Shown here: piece after piece, positions 40,876-51,296 of the stretch
Numbering within the stretch: position 1 is the stretch's first letter
Layout: each line of letters starts with the position of its first letter
Source of the DNA: Blastococcus sp. LR1
GTDB taxonomy: Bacteria; Actinomycetota; Actinomycetes; Mycobacteriales; Geodermatophilaceae
Reading direction: 5' to 3'
Assembly: GCF_020166105.1 (NCBI RefSeq)
Contig: NZ_JAIUJY010000001.1
Location: 682,001 to 746,000 of the forward strand
DNA length: 64,000 nucleotides
Notes under the pieces: model-generated
Told to the model about the DNA's origin: nothing
Seen by the model: the letters and a program-made list of their open reading frames with translations, nothing else
Databases searched by the model: none
Program-made: the position numbers and the translations under genes

Positions 40876-41623
40876 GCTTGCGGACCACCGAGAGCGGCAG
40901 CGCGCGGAGCAGTCCGGCGACCGGCCGCCACGGGAGCTCGGGCACGTAGCCGCGCACCGGCTCCCGCTCGATGACCTCGGTGAGCGCCTTCACGCCCTTG
41001 TCCAGGCCCACGGTGAGCGGGCCACGGCGGCCGACGTTGATGTCGGTGGCGATGTACCCGGGCAGGATCGCCGAGATCACGATCTGCGAGCCATAGACGT
41101 CGGAGCGCATGCCCTCGGCCAGTGAGTTGAGCGCGGCCTTGCTCGCGCCGTACGCCGTCCGGGTCCCCGGCATGCCGCGCACCGAGGCGACCGAGGAGAT
41201 CAGCACCAGGTGCCCCATCCCCTGGGCGCGGAACAGCTCCATCGCCGCCTCGCACTGGGCGTGCGAGCCGAGTACGTTGGTGTGCAGGACGGCCCGGTTG
41301 GCCGCGGCCTTCCCGGTGCCGATCGAGGCGCCCGCGCCGATGCCGGCGTTGACGATCACCCGGTCCAGCCCGCCCAGCCGGTCGGCCAGCTCCGGGAACA
41401 CCGTGGCGACCGACTCCGGGTCGTCGACGTCCATAGCGGCGACCTCCACCCGGATGCCCGGGTGCTCGGCCAGCAGCTGCTCGCGCAGCGCCTCGAGCCG
41501 GTCGACGCGTCGGGCGCAGAGCGCGAGGTCGCGTCCCATGGCGGCGAACCGGCGGGCCATGCCCTCGCCGAGTCCCGCGCTGGCGCCGGAGATGAAGATG
41601 CGCTGACGAGTGGGGTGCGGCAC
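40862..41623 (-). CDS. short-chain dehydrogenase/reductase
   Basis: About 253 residues from GTG 41623 (GTG 41641 is also in frame). Classical SDR marks: IFISGASAGLGEGMARRFA (TGxxxGxG-type cofactor site with SGASAGLG), an NAG motif in VIVNAGIGAG, the catalytic Ser in VLISSVASV and YGASKAAL (YxxxK). A basic CARRVDRL after the second strand suggests NADP(H). The C-terminal tail (REPVRGYVPELPWRPVAGLLRALPLSVVRKLTG) recalls SDRs that work near membranes on lipids. Substrate unknown. Confidence 0.92.
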   Translation of the reverse strand: MPHPTRQRIFISGASAGLGEGMARRFAAMGRDLALCARRVDRLEALREQLLAEHPGIRVEVAAMDVDDPESVATVFPELADRLGGLDRVIVNAGIGAGASIGTGKAAANRAVLHTNVLGSHAQCEAAMELFRAQGMGHLVLISSVASVRGMPGTRTAYGASKAALNSLAEGMRSDVYGSQIVISAILPGYIATDINVGRRGPLTVGLDKGVKALTEVIEREPVRGYVPELPWRPVAGLLRALPLSVVRKLTGS

Positions 41624-41650
41624 ACCGACAGCATGCCGCACCCCCCGCCG

Positions 41651-42313
41651 TCAGCTGCGGGTGAGCTCCAGGGCGTCGGCGGGCACCGAGTCCATGTCCG
41701 GGCCGGTCGACCGGGTGCGCTTGAGCTCCCAGAAGTCGGGGAGGTTGGCCAGCAGGACGGCGCCGTCGAAGGCCTTGCCGGCGTCCTCACCGGTGGGCAC
41801 CTTGCTGATGACCGGACCGAAGAACGCCACGCCGTCGATGTGCATGACGGGGGTGCCGACGTCGTCGCCGACCGGGTCCATGCCCGCGTGGTGGCTCTTC
41901 TCCAGCGCCTCGTCGTACTCGGTCGACGTCGCCGCCTCGGCCAGCGACGCCGGCAGGCCGACCCGCTCCAGCGCCGGAGCGATGAGCTCGTCGAGCTCCT
42001 TCTGCTCGTGGTGCCGCAGGGTGCCCATGGCGGTGTAGAGGTCGCCGAGCACCTCGTCGCCGTGCTGCTGGGCGGCGGCGATGGCCACGCGGACCGGGCC
42101 GATCGCCTGCTTCATCATCTCCTGGTACTCCTCCGGCAGGTCCCGCCCGCGGTTGAGGACCGCCAGGGACATGACGTGCCAGTGCAGGTCGATCTCCCGC
42201 ACCTTGGCGGCCTCGAGCACCCAGCGGCTGGTCAGCCAGGCCCACGGGCACAGCGGGTCGAACCAGAAGTCGACCCGGGCCTTCGTGGGGGCGCTCTGCA
42301 CTGCCTCGGTCAT
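41651..42313 (-). CDS. DsbA-family mycothiol-dependent oxidoreductase homologue (Rv2466c-like) with CPWA site
   Basis: A 220-residue protein close to M. tuberculosis Rv2466c along its whole length: [77 protein letters not shown] and [12 protein letters not shown]. Rv2466c is a mycothiol-linked nitroreductase with a CPWC centre. Here the second cysteine is Ala (CPWA), leaving one thiol, which would allow a mixed disulfide with mycothiol but not an internal disulfide. Start ATG 42313. It is divergent from pepN, as in M. tuberculosis. Confidence 0.9.
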   Translation of the reverse strand: MTEAVQSAPTKARVDFWFDPLCPWAWLTSRWVLEAAKVREIDLHWHVMSLAVLNRGRDLPEEYQEMMKQAIGPVRVAIAAAQQHGDEVLGDLYTAMGTLRHHEQKELDELIAPALERVGLPASLAEAATSTEYDEALEKSHHAGMDPVGDDVGTPVMHIDGVAFFGPVISKVPTGEDAGKAFDGAVLLANLPDFWELKRTRSTGPDMDSVPADALELTRS

Positions 42314-42440
42314 CCGTACTCCTCGCTCCGTGGTCGGGCGGCTGTGCCCCGACGTCGTCTGGTGGCTGGCAAGCCGGGGCGGGCGACGGTTGTTCCCGTG
42401 TACCGGGCGGACGGGCGCGCCCCCATGACAAGCTGCCGGG

Positions 42441-45002
<2,562 letters not shown>

Positions 45003-45008
45003 CCGCAC

Positions 45009-45056
45009 GAACGACGGAGCCCCGTCCACCAGCTGGTGGACGGGGCTCCGTCGTTC
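45009..45056. terminator. bidirectional terminator, 48-base perfect palindrome
   Basis: Bases 45009-45056 form an exact palindrome: the 24-base arm 45009-45032 is repeated in reverse complement to 45056, with the centre at AG/CT. It starts seven bases after the pepN stop and ends 13 bases before the stop of the convergent phosphotransferase gene, so it can end both transcripts. Confidence 0.9.
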
Positions 45057-45068
45057 CCGGCCCGTGGT

Positions 45069-46013
45069 TCAGGCCGCCTCCAGGGACGCACGGAGCCACT
45101 CGCGGAGGCGCTGCGCGTGCGCTGCCAGGTACTCGGCCACGTCGGCCGGGCGACGGACGTTCAGGGTCAGGTTCACCTGGTGGAGGACCCGGGCCGCGAG
45201 CAGCGTCTCCAGCAGCTCGTCGGGGAGCACCGGCCAGGGCCGGAGCTCCGCGTAGCCGCTCCGGAAGGCGTCGACCAGTCGGGTCCCGCCGGAGGTGCGA
45301 CGGAGCGCGGCGATGCTGATGGCCAGGTCCTGGACGTCGAAGCCCCACACGAGGTCCTGGAAGTCGATCGGCACGAGCCCTCCGTCCCGGGCCACGATGA
45401 CGTTGGCCGGTGTGAGGTCGCCGTGGAGCAGGTACGGGCGGTGCGGCGGGTTCCGCCACAGCTGGTCCAGTCCGGCCTGCGCCCGCTCGAGGGCATCGGC
45501 GAAGACGCCGCCGCACGGCACCTCCGGTTCAGTCAGGCGGGTGGGGAGGCGCCAGTGGAGCACCCGGTCGGCGACGAGCACGTCCGGTCGGCCCGGAAGG
45601 ACCCACGCCTCGGCGTCCGCGTGCAGACGCGCGGCGAGCCGGCCCAGCGCCGCAGCGGTCGGCGCGGTCAGCCGGGTGCGCAGCGAACGTCCGCCGATCC
45701 AGTCGAACAGCGCACAGGTCCGGGTTTCCCCGTCCCCCGTGTCGACCTCTGTGCCGACGGCGCCGGTCCGGTTCGCGCGGAGTGCGGGCACGGCCATGCC
45801 CCGCTCTCCGAGTCGGCGGAGCCAGTCGCCCTCCGTCTCCAGCGTGCCCTCGGGATGGATCTGCAGCCGCGCCCCCACGCGAAGGGCGTAAGTGCCGGAG
45901 GCCGTGGTGACCCGGGAGACGCTGTTGAACGACTCGGCCGCCCGGGAGACCCGGCGCGGGACGAGGTCGTAGCGCCGCAGGGCCGTCAGCGCGATCTCCC
46001 GCGGGTCGTCCAC
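45069..46013 (-). CDS. aminoglycoside phosphotransferase-like kinase
   Basis: A 314-residue protein of the APH/homoserine kinase fold. Visible motifs are the N-lobe SFNSVSRVTTASGTYALRV, the catalytic loop YLLHGDLTPANVIV (HGDxxxxN) and the metal-binding IDFQDLVWGFDVQDLA. The IDFQD sequence and the overall layout are typical of small-metabolite kinases, so antibiotic resistance should not be assumed. Start ATG 46013. Substrate unknown. A hairpin lies upstream of it, ending the next gene. Confidence 0.87.
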   Translation of the reverse strand: MDDPREIALTALRRYDLVPRRVSRAAESFNSVSRVTTASGTYALRVGARLQIHPEGTLETEGDWLRRLGERGMAVPALRANRTGAVGTEVDTGDGETRTCALFDWIGGRSLRTRLTAPTAAALGRLAARLHADAEAWVLPGRPDVLVADRVLHWRLPTRLTEPEVPCGGVFADALERAQAGLDQLWRNPPHRPYLLHGDLTPANVIVARDGGLVPIDFQDLVWGFDVQDLAISIAALRRTSGGTRLVDAFRSGYAELRPWPVLPDELLETLLAARVLHQVNLTLNVRRPADVAEYLAAHAQRLREWLRASLEAA

Positions 46014-46046
46014 GAGGGCATCGTGCCCGCCGGAGCGCGGAAGGAC

Positions 46047-46081
46047 GAAGGCGCCGCAGCCCCGAGGGGTGCGGCGCCTTC
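46047..46081 (-). terminator. intrinsic-type terminator hairpin
   Basis: A perfect 12-base stem (46047-46058 with 46070-46081, arm GAAGGCGCCGCA) with a nested CCCC/GGGG loop. It lies 39 bases after the stop of the DUF5130 gene on the minus strand. Confidence 0.85.
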
Positions 46082-46120
46082 GGCGTCGTGCGCCCCGTCC
46101 GGGGGGACGAGGCGGTGCGT

Positions 46121-46576
46121 TCAGTGGCGCAGGGACGCCGGGTGGCCCGCCTGGTCCGACAGCTGGCGCAGCCCGTTGACGATGCCGCCCACGATGTCGC
46201 CGTTGCCGAACGAGCTGGTCATGGAGAGCACCGCCAGCGCGCAGGCGCGGTCGGGCAGCCGGCGGGCCGCGCCGGCACCGGTCACGACCTCCACCACCCG
46301 CTGCCCGGGCGAGAGCGCGATCAGCACGGCGTCGCTCGGGTGGGCACCGGAGCGGGCGTGCAGCTCCTCGGCATGCGAGCGGGTGGGGGTGCGCAGCTCA
46401 CCCACATAGAGGGTGAAGCGCAGGCCGGTCTCCCGGGAGGACATGGTGAGCGCCTCGTCGAGGCGGGCCAGCTCCTTGTAGGTGAACACGTCCTCGATGC
46501 TGCTCTCGTCGGTGCGGGCAGCAGCGGTCGTGGCGGTGGCGGTGTCGTGGGAGTCAACTTCGAGCGCGCGGGTCAT
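46121..46576 (-). CDS. DUF5130 (TPM-like) protein
   Basis: A 151-residue protein of an actinobacterial family related to TPM domains. After 30 Thr/Ala-rich residues it reads DVFTYKELARLDEALTMSSRETGLRFTLYVGEL, SDAVLIALSPGQRVVEVVTG and ALAVLSMTSSFGNGDIVGGIVNGLRQL. TPM relatives often take part in photosystem repair or membrane remodelling elsewhere, but DUF5130 has no known activity. Start ATG 46576. It is 56 bases downstream of the ctaJ stop on the same strand, so they may be co-transcribed. Confidence 0.88.
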   Translation of the reverse strand: MTRALEVDSHDTATATTAAARTDESSIEDVFTYKELARLDEALTMSSRETGLRFTLYVGELRTPTRSHAEELHARSGAHPSDAVLIALSPGQRVVEVVTGAGAARRLPDRACALAVLSMTSSFGNGDIVGGIVNGLRQLSDQAGHPASLRH

Positions 46577-46631
46577 CGCCGGTCTCCGGGGGTGTTCGTG
46601 AGGACGTCGGAAGGGGTCACCGGAGCACCGG

Positions 46632-46982
46632 TCACCAGGTGCCGCGGGCGCCGCCGAGCGGACCCGCGGGCTGGGCGGCGTGCGCGGTGGAGGAGGAACC
46701 GTGCGACTGGCCGCCGCTCACGGCGTGGGTGGCGGTCGCGTCGCTGCCGTGCCGCTCGCCGTAGACCGAGGAGCCGATCGCGGCGGTCTCGCCGCCACCG
46801 TGGCCGCCGCCGGGGGCGTGCGCGGGGTGCGGCTCGAACCAGAGGGGTGCGTGGTCCCAGGCCTGACCCGGCTTGTACCGCGGACGCCGGTTGGCGCCGG
46901 GCTTCAGGGTCAGCAGCGCGAGGACGACGACGATGGCCAGCGGGATGCCCGCGAACACGAGGAGGGCTTCGGCGACGTTCAC
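46632..46982 (-). CDS. ctaJ: aa3-type cytochrome oxidase subunit CtaJ
   Basis: A 116-residue protein with one N-terminal transmembrane helix (VAEALLVFAGIPLAIVVVLALLTL), then RPRYKPGQAWDHAPLWFEPHP, the family's conserved post-helix segment, and a Gly/His/Ser-rich tail. CtaJ is an extra subunit of the actinobacterial cytochrome bcc-aa3 supercomplex. The start is uncertain: GTG 46982 leaves the helix at the N-terminus as in homologues, while TTG 46991 is the longest option. The low-complexity tail is longer than usual. Confidence 0.82.
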   Translation of the reverse strand: MNVAEALLVFAGIPLAIVVVLALLTLKPGANRRPRYKPGQAWDHAPLWFEPHPAHAPGGGHGGGETAAIGSSVYGERHGSDATATHAVSGGQSHGSSSTAHAAQPAGPLGGARGTW

Positions 46983-47012
46983 GGGGGACAACTTACCGGT
47001 GGCGCGCCCGGT

Positions 47013-48446
47013 TCACCGGCTCGCCGCCCAGACGGCGGGGCGTCGTCCCGCCCACGGCCGGGCTTCCTCCAGCTGGGCCGAGAGCGCGACCAGCGTGGCC
47101 TCGTCCGCGGGCCGCCCCACGAGCATGCTGCCGATGGGCAGATCGTCCGCCGTCCAGTGCAGCGGCACGCTCACCGCGGGCTGCCCGGTCACGTTGAACA
47201 GCGCGGTGAACGCCGCGTAGCGCTTTTGCCGCTCGAAGTCCGGGCCGCCCTCGCCGTCCTCGGTGAACCAGCCGATCGGCCGGGGCGTCATGGTGAGCAC
47301 AGGTGCGAGCAGCACGTCGTAGCCGGCGGTGGCACGGAGGAACTGCCGGGAGAACATCCGCAGCGCGAACATGGCCTCCATCGCGTCGCGGGCCGACAGC
47401 GCCAGGCCGCGGTCCTGCATCCACCGGGTGAGCGGCGCCAGCCGGTCCTCCCGCCCCGCGGGCACCGGCAGCGTGGTCGCGCTCAGCGCCCACACCCGCT
47501 CGAAGGAGGGCAGCACCGCCGGGTCCAGCAGCCCGTGCGGCACGTCCTCGACCGTGTGCCCGAGCGACTCCAGCAGCCGGCCCGCGTCGTCGAGCGCCTC
47601 TGCCACCTCCGGCTCCAGCTCGGTGCCAGGCATCGCCGACTCGGTGTAGCGCCCGATCCGCAGTCGGCCCGGGTCGCGGTCGGCCCACCCGAGGAAGCTC
47701 TCCCCCGGCGGCAGCGGCGGCGCCCAGGACGGGTCACCGATCTCCGGACCGGCCATCGCGTCGAGCATCGCGGCGGCGTCGCGAACCGTGCGGGCCAGCG
47801 GGCCGCTGGTGCCCAGTCCGGTCACCTCGCTGCCGTACGGGGCGTTGCTGATCCGCCCGCGCGTCGGCTTGATCCCGAACAGACCGTTGATGCTGGCCGG
47901 GATGCGAATCGAGCCGCCGCCGTCACTGCCCTGGGCGAAGGGCACGAACCCCGCGGCGACGGCGACCGCCGCTCCCCCGCTGGAGCCGCCGGCCAGCCGC
48001 GAGGGATCCCAGGGCGACCGCGCCGGGCCGACGAGCTGGTTGTCGGTGTAGCAGGGGAAGCCGAACTCCGGGGTGTTCGTCTTGCCCAGGCTGATCGTGC
48101 CGGCGTCGGCCAGCCGGGTGACGACGGCGTCGTCCACCGAGGGCACGAAGTCGGCGAGCGCCGCGGAGCCGAACGTCGTCCGCACGCCGGCCGTGTTGTT
48201 CAGGTCCTTGATCGCGGTCGGGACGCCGAGCAGCGGCGGCAGCTCCCCGCCGGCCCGGACGCGGGCCTCCGCCTCGGCGGCCTGTGCGCGGGCGCGCTCC
48301 GGCGTGACGGTGAGAAACGCTCCGAGGGCGGCGTCATGCGCCTCGATCCGCGCCAGTGCGTGGTCCACCAGCTCGGTCGGGCTGATCTCCTTGGCGCGGA
48401 CGGCGGCGGCCTGCTCGAGCGCGGTGAGGTCGTGCAGCTGCGTCAC
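47013..48446 (-). CDS. amidase (amidase signature family)
   Basis: A 477-residue enzyme with the Ser-cisSer-Lys triad: Lys in GVPTAIKDLNNTAGV, the Gly/Ser-rich loop RLAGGSSGGAAVAVAAGF, and the nucleophile region QGSDGGGSIRIPAS. It hydrolyses an amide to acid and ammonia. Length and the tail match general amidases rather than GatA, and no gatB or gatC is near. GTG 48446 is the best start. Substrate unknown. Confidence 0.92.
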   Translation of the reverse strand: MTQLHDLTALEQAAAVRAKEISPTELVDHALARIEAHDAALGAFLTVTPERARAQAAEAEARVRAGGELPPLLGVPTAIKDLNNTAGVRTTFGSAALADFVPSVDDAVVTRLADAGTISLGKTNTPEFGFPCYTDNQLVGPARSPWDPSRLAGGSSGGAAVAVAAGFVPFAQGSDGGGSIRIPASINGLFGIKPTRGRISNAPYGSEVTGLGTSGPLARTVRDAAAMLDAMAGPEIGDPSWAPPLPPGESFLGWADRDPGRLRIGRYTESAMPGTELEPEVAEALDDAGRLLESLGHTVEDVPHGLLDPAVLPSFERVWALSATTLPVPAGREDRLAPLTRWMQDRGLALSARDAMEAMFALRMFSRQFLRATAGYDVLLAPVLTMTPRPIGWFTEDGEGGPDFERQKRYAAFTALFNVTGQPAVSVPLHWTADDLPIGSMLVGRPADEATLVALSAQLEEARPWAGRRPAVWAASR

Positions 48447-48486
48447 GACCAGGACGTTAGCCGTCCCCGCCGACAGCGACCGGGGG

Positions 48487-49152
48487 TCAGGACGCGACGG
48501 CGAAGACCACGAGGTTCTCGGTCGCCGCCCGCGCACCGGCGCGCTGGAAGCAGGTGATCAGCACGAGGCGGCCCGGCACGGCCTCCCACACCTCGACGGC
48601 GTCGGGGAGGTCGTCCTTGTCGTACCGCGCGGTGCGCTCGACGGTGTAGTCCGCCGTCCCCTCGGGCGTGCTCACCTGGACCAGGTCCCCCGCCGAGACG
48701 GCGCTGTCGCGGCGGTCCGCGGACAGCAGCGGGTCGAATCCGTCGCTGCCGCGACCCGCCGAGTGGGCGGCGATGTAGACGGTGTTGTCCACCGCTGCCG
48801 GATCGGCGGCCGGAACGCCGTAGGGCTCGATCCAGTAGCCGGCGGTGAGCGCCGGCGGGTTGATGACCCCGCGCCGCGGCGTGTGCGCGAGCAGCGGCAG
48901 GTCCAGTCCCACGGAGGGCACCAGCAGGTGCACCGGCGAGGTGGGGACGACGCGGGGGGCCTCCCCCGACGTCGCCGCGACGACGGCTGCCGGGAGATCA
49001 CCCGGAGCGGCGGGCGACTCGACGAGAGCCCTCGAGCCGACCAACGGCTCCGGAGACAGACCAACACCGAGCACGGTGGCGCCGGCCAGGGCGAGGGCGG
49101 TCAGGCCGGCGCCCAGGGTGCGCCGGCCCGGCCGCCGCCTCAGTCCGCGCAC
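48487..49152 (-). CDS. class F-like sortase
   Basis: About 221 residues from GTG 49152, overlapping the end of the surface-protein gene. An N-terminal membrane helix (LGAGLTALALAGATVLGVGL) anchors it. The sortase barrel has the catalytic His in VYIAAHSAG, Cys in LVLITCFQR and a likely Arg in AGARAATENLVVF. This order and size match actinobacterial class E/F sortases, which join surface proteins to the cell wall or to each other. Its substrate is probably the product of 49140-50444. Confidence 0.88.
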   Translation of the reverse strand: MRGLRRRPGRRTLGAGLTALALAGATVLGVGLSPEPLVGSRALVESPAAPGDLPAAVVAATSGEAPRVVPTSPVHLLVPSVGLDLPLLAHTPRRGVINPPALTAGYWIEPYGVPAADPAAVDNTVYIAAHSAGRGSDGFDPLLSADRRDSAVSAGDLVQVSTPEGTADYTVERTARYDKDDLPDAVEVWEAVPGRLVLITCFQRAGARAATENLVVFAVAS

Positions 49153-50444
49153 GTCCCGGACGTCCGCCGGGTCCGCGCCAGGGCGACACCGCCGGCACCG
49201 GCGGCCAGGAGCATGCCGGCGCCCGTCGCCAGCAGCGGCCACGAGCCCGAGGCCTCGTCGTCGATCCAGCCGGTGTCGGAGCGGAGACCGGCGTTCACCG
49301 GCATGGCCACCACGGGCGCCGCCGGAGCCACGACGGGCGCAGCGGCGACCTCGAGGAAGACGACGGTCGTGGCGTAGCGGCTGCCGGGGGTCCCGTCACC
49401 CTCGCTGATGAACAGCGCGTGGCTGCCGGCCTCGGTGTCGGCCGGCAGGGTCATCGTGGCCGCGTAGGGCCCGGTGGCCACGAGGGTCGGCTCGACCAGC
49501 TCGTGTCCGGCGGCGGTCACCGGCGCGGCATCCGCGGCGAGGACACCTGCGGCCGCCGGAGAGGCGCCGCCGGCGTCCGGGGCACCGCCGGTCACGGGCG
49601 CACTGCCGGCCAGCAGCTCCGCGGCGAACGGGGGGACCTCGGCCGCCGTCTCGGCGGGCAGCTCGGGAGTGAGCTCGCCGCCGACGTACTGCTCCTCGCC
49701 GACGGACTCCCAGTGGAAGTACTCCTCGTCGTCCATGGGCAGCAGCATCACCTCGGCGTCGGCGAGGTTGCCCACGCCCGCCGCACGCAGCGCCGAGGTG
49801 GGCGGAACGCTGAGCGCCAGCTCGTCCCCTGCGGTCACCGGGATGCCGTCGCAGACGGACTCGTACTGGTCGCACGGCACGGAGGAGTCCACGAGCACGG
49901 CCGGGGAGACCGTCTGAGTCGCCGGGAACGCGGCGTCCAGCTCGAAGAAGTAGGCCAGCCCGGTGTCCGCGAGCTCGCTGCCGGTCATCGTGGCGGTCAA
50001 TCCCTCCATCACGAGGATCGCCATCGAGTCGCCCAGATTGGCGTCGACCGGCATCTCCACCTCGAGCTCCCCGTCGCCGAGGTCGGTCACGACCAGCACC
50101 CCGGGCGGGGGCATCTCGGTGGACGGCTCGGTGCTGAAGATGCGGGACGGCTCCTCGGCCTCCTCCTCGCCCAGCAGCAACTCGGCGGTCAGGTCGGTGG
50201 CGTCCACGCCGTCGGGCAGCTGGACCACGACCGACCCACCCCACTGCACCTGCACCGGGGTGAAGTCCTCCTCGCCGAAGTTCTCCATGGGGTACAGGGA
50301 GATCGCGAGCGCGGAGGGCTCCAGCGGGATGGCGATCCCGGCGGCAGCGGCGGACGGGGCCCCCGCGAGGAGGAGGAGCGCGGCCGCAGCCCCCGTCGCT
50401 CCGGTGCGACAGAGGCGGGCACGGCGGGTGTGTGAGCTGGCCAT
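49140..50444 (-). CDS. large secreted surface protein, probable sortase substrate
   Basis: A 434-residue protein with a Sec signal (about residues 1-35, ending SAAAA). The acidic, Thr/Val/Ala-rich beta body (residues 40-370) has two cysteines in VPCDQYESVCDGIP. Near the C-terminus comes LRSDTGWIDDEA, a membrane helix (WPLLATGAGMLLAAGAGGVALA) and a basic tail (RTRR). This is the layout of a cell-wall sorting signal, but the LPxTG is not canonical; LRSDTG is the nearest candidate. It overlaps the sortase gene by 13 bases. Confidence 0.78.
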   Translation of the reverse strand: MASSHTRRARLCRTGATGAAAALLLLAGAPSAAAAGIAIPLEPSALAISLYPMENFGEEDFTPVQVQWGGSVVVQLPDGVDATDLTAELLLGEEEAEEPSRIFSTEPSTEMPPPGVLVVTDLGDGELEVEMPVDANLGDSMAILVMEGLTATMTGSELADTGLAYFFELDAAFPATQTVSPAVLVDSSVPCDQYESVCDGIPVTAGDELALSVPPTSALRAAGVGNLADAEVMLLPMDDEEYFHWESVGEEQYVGGELTPELPAETAAEVPPFAAELLAGSAPVTGGAPDAGGASPAAAGVLAADAAPVTAAGHELVEPTLVATGPYAATMTLPADTEAGSHALFISEGDGTPGSRYATTVVFLEVAAAPVVAPAAPVVAMPVNAGLRSDTGWIDDEASGSWPLLATGAGMLLAAGAGGVALARTRRTSGTCAD

Positions 50445-50548
50445 CGACGGGCGTCCTTCGCAGCGGGGGCGCTTCCGTGCGCCGACGATGCGGAACCTAT
50501 TGGTACCAAGCCCTCACGATGAGGTGCGACACGCCCACCGACCTGCGG

Positions 50549-51154
50549 TCAGGCGCTGACGCTCTCCGGCACGCCCAGCCACTCCCGCCAGCGCGGGTCG
50601 ACGGTGCGCGCCCCCAGCAGGCGCCAGGCCGCACCGCTCGGCGTGCGCGGCGGCTGCGGGAGCTTCCAGCCCATCTCGGCCAGCGAGCGGTCGGCCTTGA
50701 CGTGGTTGCAGCGGCGGCAGGCGGCCACCACGTTGTCCCACGTGTGCGTGCCACCCCGGCTGCGCGGAACGACGTGGTCGATGCTCGTCGCCGAGCCGCC
50801 GCAGTAGACGCAGGTCGAGGCGTCGCGGGTGAAGACCGCCCGCCGCGACAGCGGAACCGACGCGGGGAACGGCACCCGGACGTAGCGGGTGAGCCGCGCG
50901 ACGACCGGCACCGGCAGGCTGACCGTGGCCGCGTGCACCACGTCGGCGGTGACGTCGACCGGCTCCGCCTTGGCGGCGAGGACCAGCACGATCGCCCGCC
51001 GGCTGGAGACGACGCACAGCGGCTCGTACGTCGCGTTGAGCAGCAGCGTGGCCGCCGTCGTGGCGGGCGCGGGCACGGGGACGAGCGGCAGGACGGGGTC
51101 GCGACGCGAGCCTGGGTGACCCGCCGTCGACGACCCGGGCGCGGAACGCGGCAC
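50549..51154 (-). CDS. HNH endonuclease family protein
   Basis: A 201-residue protein. After a helical N-terminal part (TLLLNATYEPLCVVSSRRAIVLVLAAKAE) comes a compact HNH domain: CVYCGG, SIDHVVPRSRGGTHTWDNVVAACRRCNHVK, with two CxxC pairs for structural zinc and the His/Asn catalytic residues. Relatives next to glbO are common in actinobacteria (Rv2469c in M. tuberculosis). DNA cleavage is inferred; a role in repair is suspected only. The start is uncertain. Confidence 0.9.
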   Translation of the reverse strand: MPRSAPGSSTAGHPGSRRDPVLPLVPVPAPATTAATLLLNATYEPLCVVSSRRAIVLVLAAKAEPVDVTADVVHAATVSLPVPVVARLTRYVRVPFPASVPLSRRAVFTRDASTCVYCGGSATSIDHVVPRSRGGTHTWDNVVAACRRCNHVKADRSLAEMGWKLPQPPRTPSGAAWRLLGARTVDPRWREWLGVPESVSA

Positions 51155-51296
51155 GGATCACCTCCGGACGCCCCGGACCACCGGGTGCTGCGCGACCCGC
51201 GGGCAGCCCCATTCTGACCTGACGGAGCCCGCTCGGCGCAGTCAATTCTCCGCAGGGCCCGGATCGCCGTCGGTGGCCGGGACTAGCGTGCCAGCC

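Noticed and set aside
45069-46013. Antibiotic-resistance aminoglycoside phosphotransferase
   Set aside because: The fold fits, but this fold is shared by many metabolite kinases and nothing in the context supports resistance.
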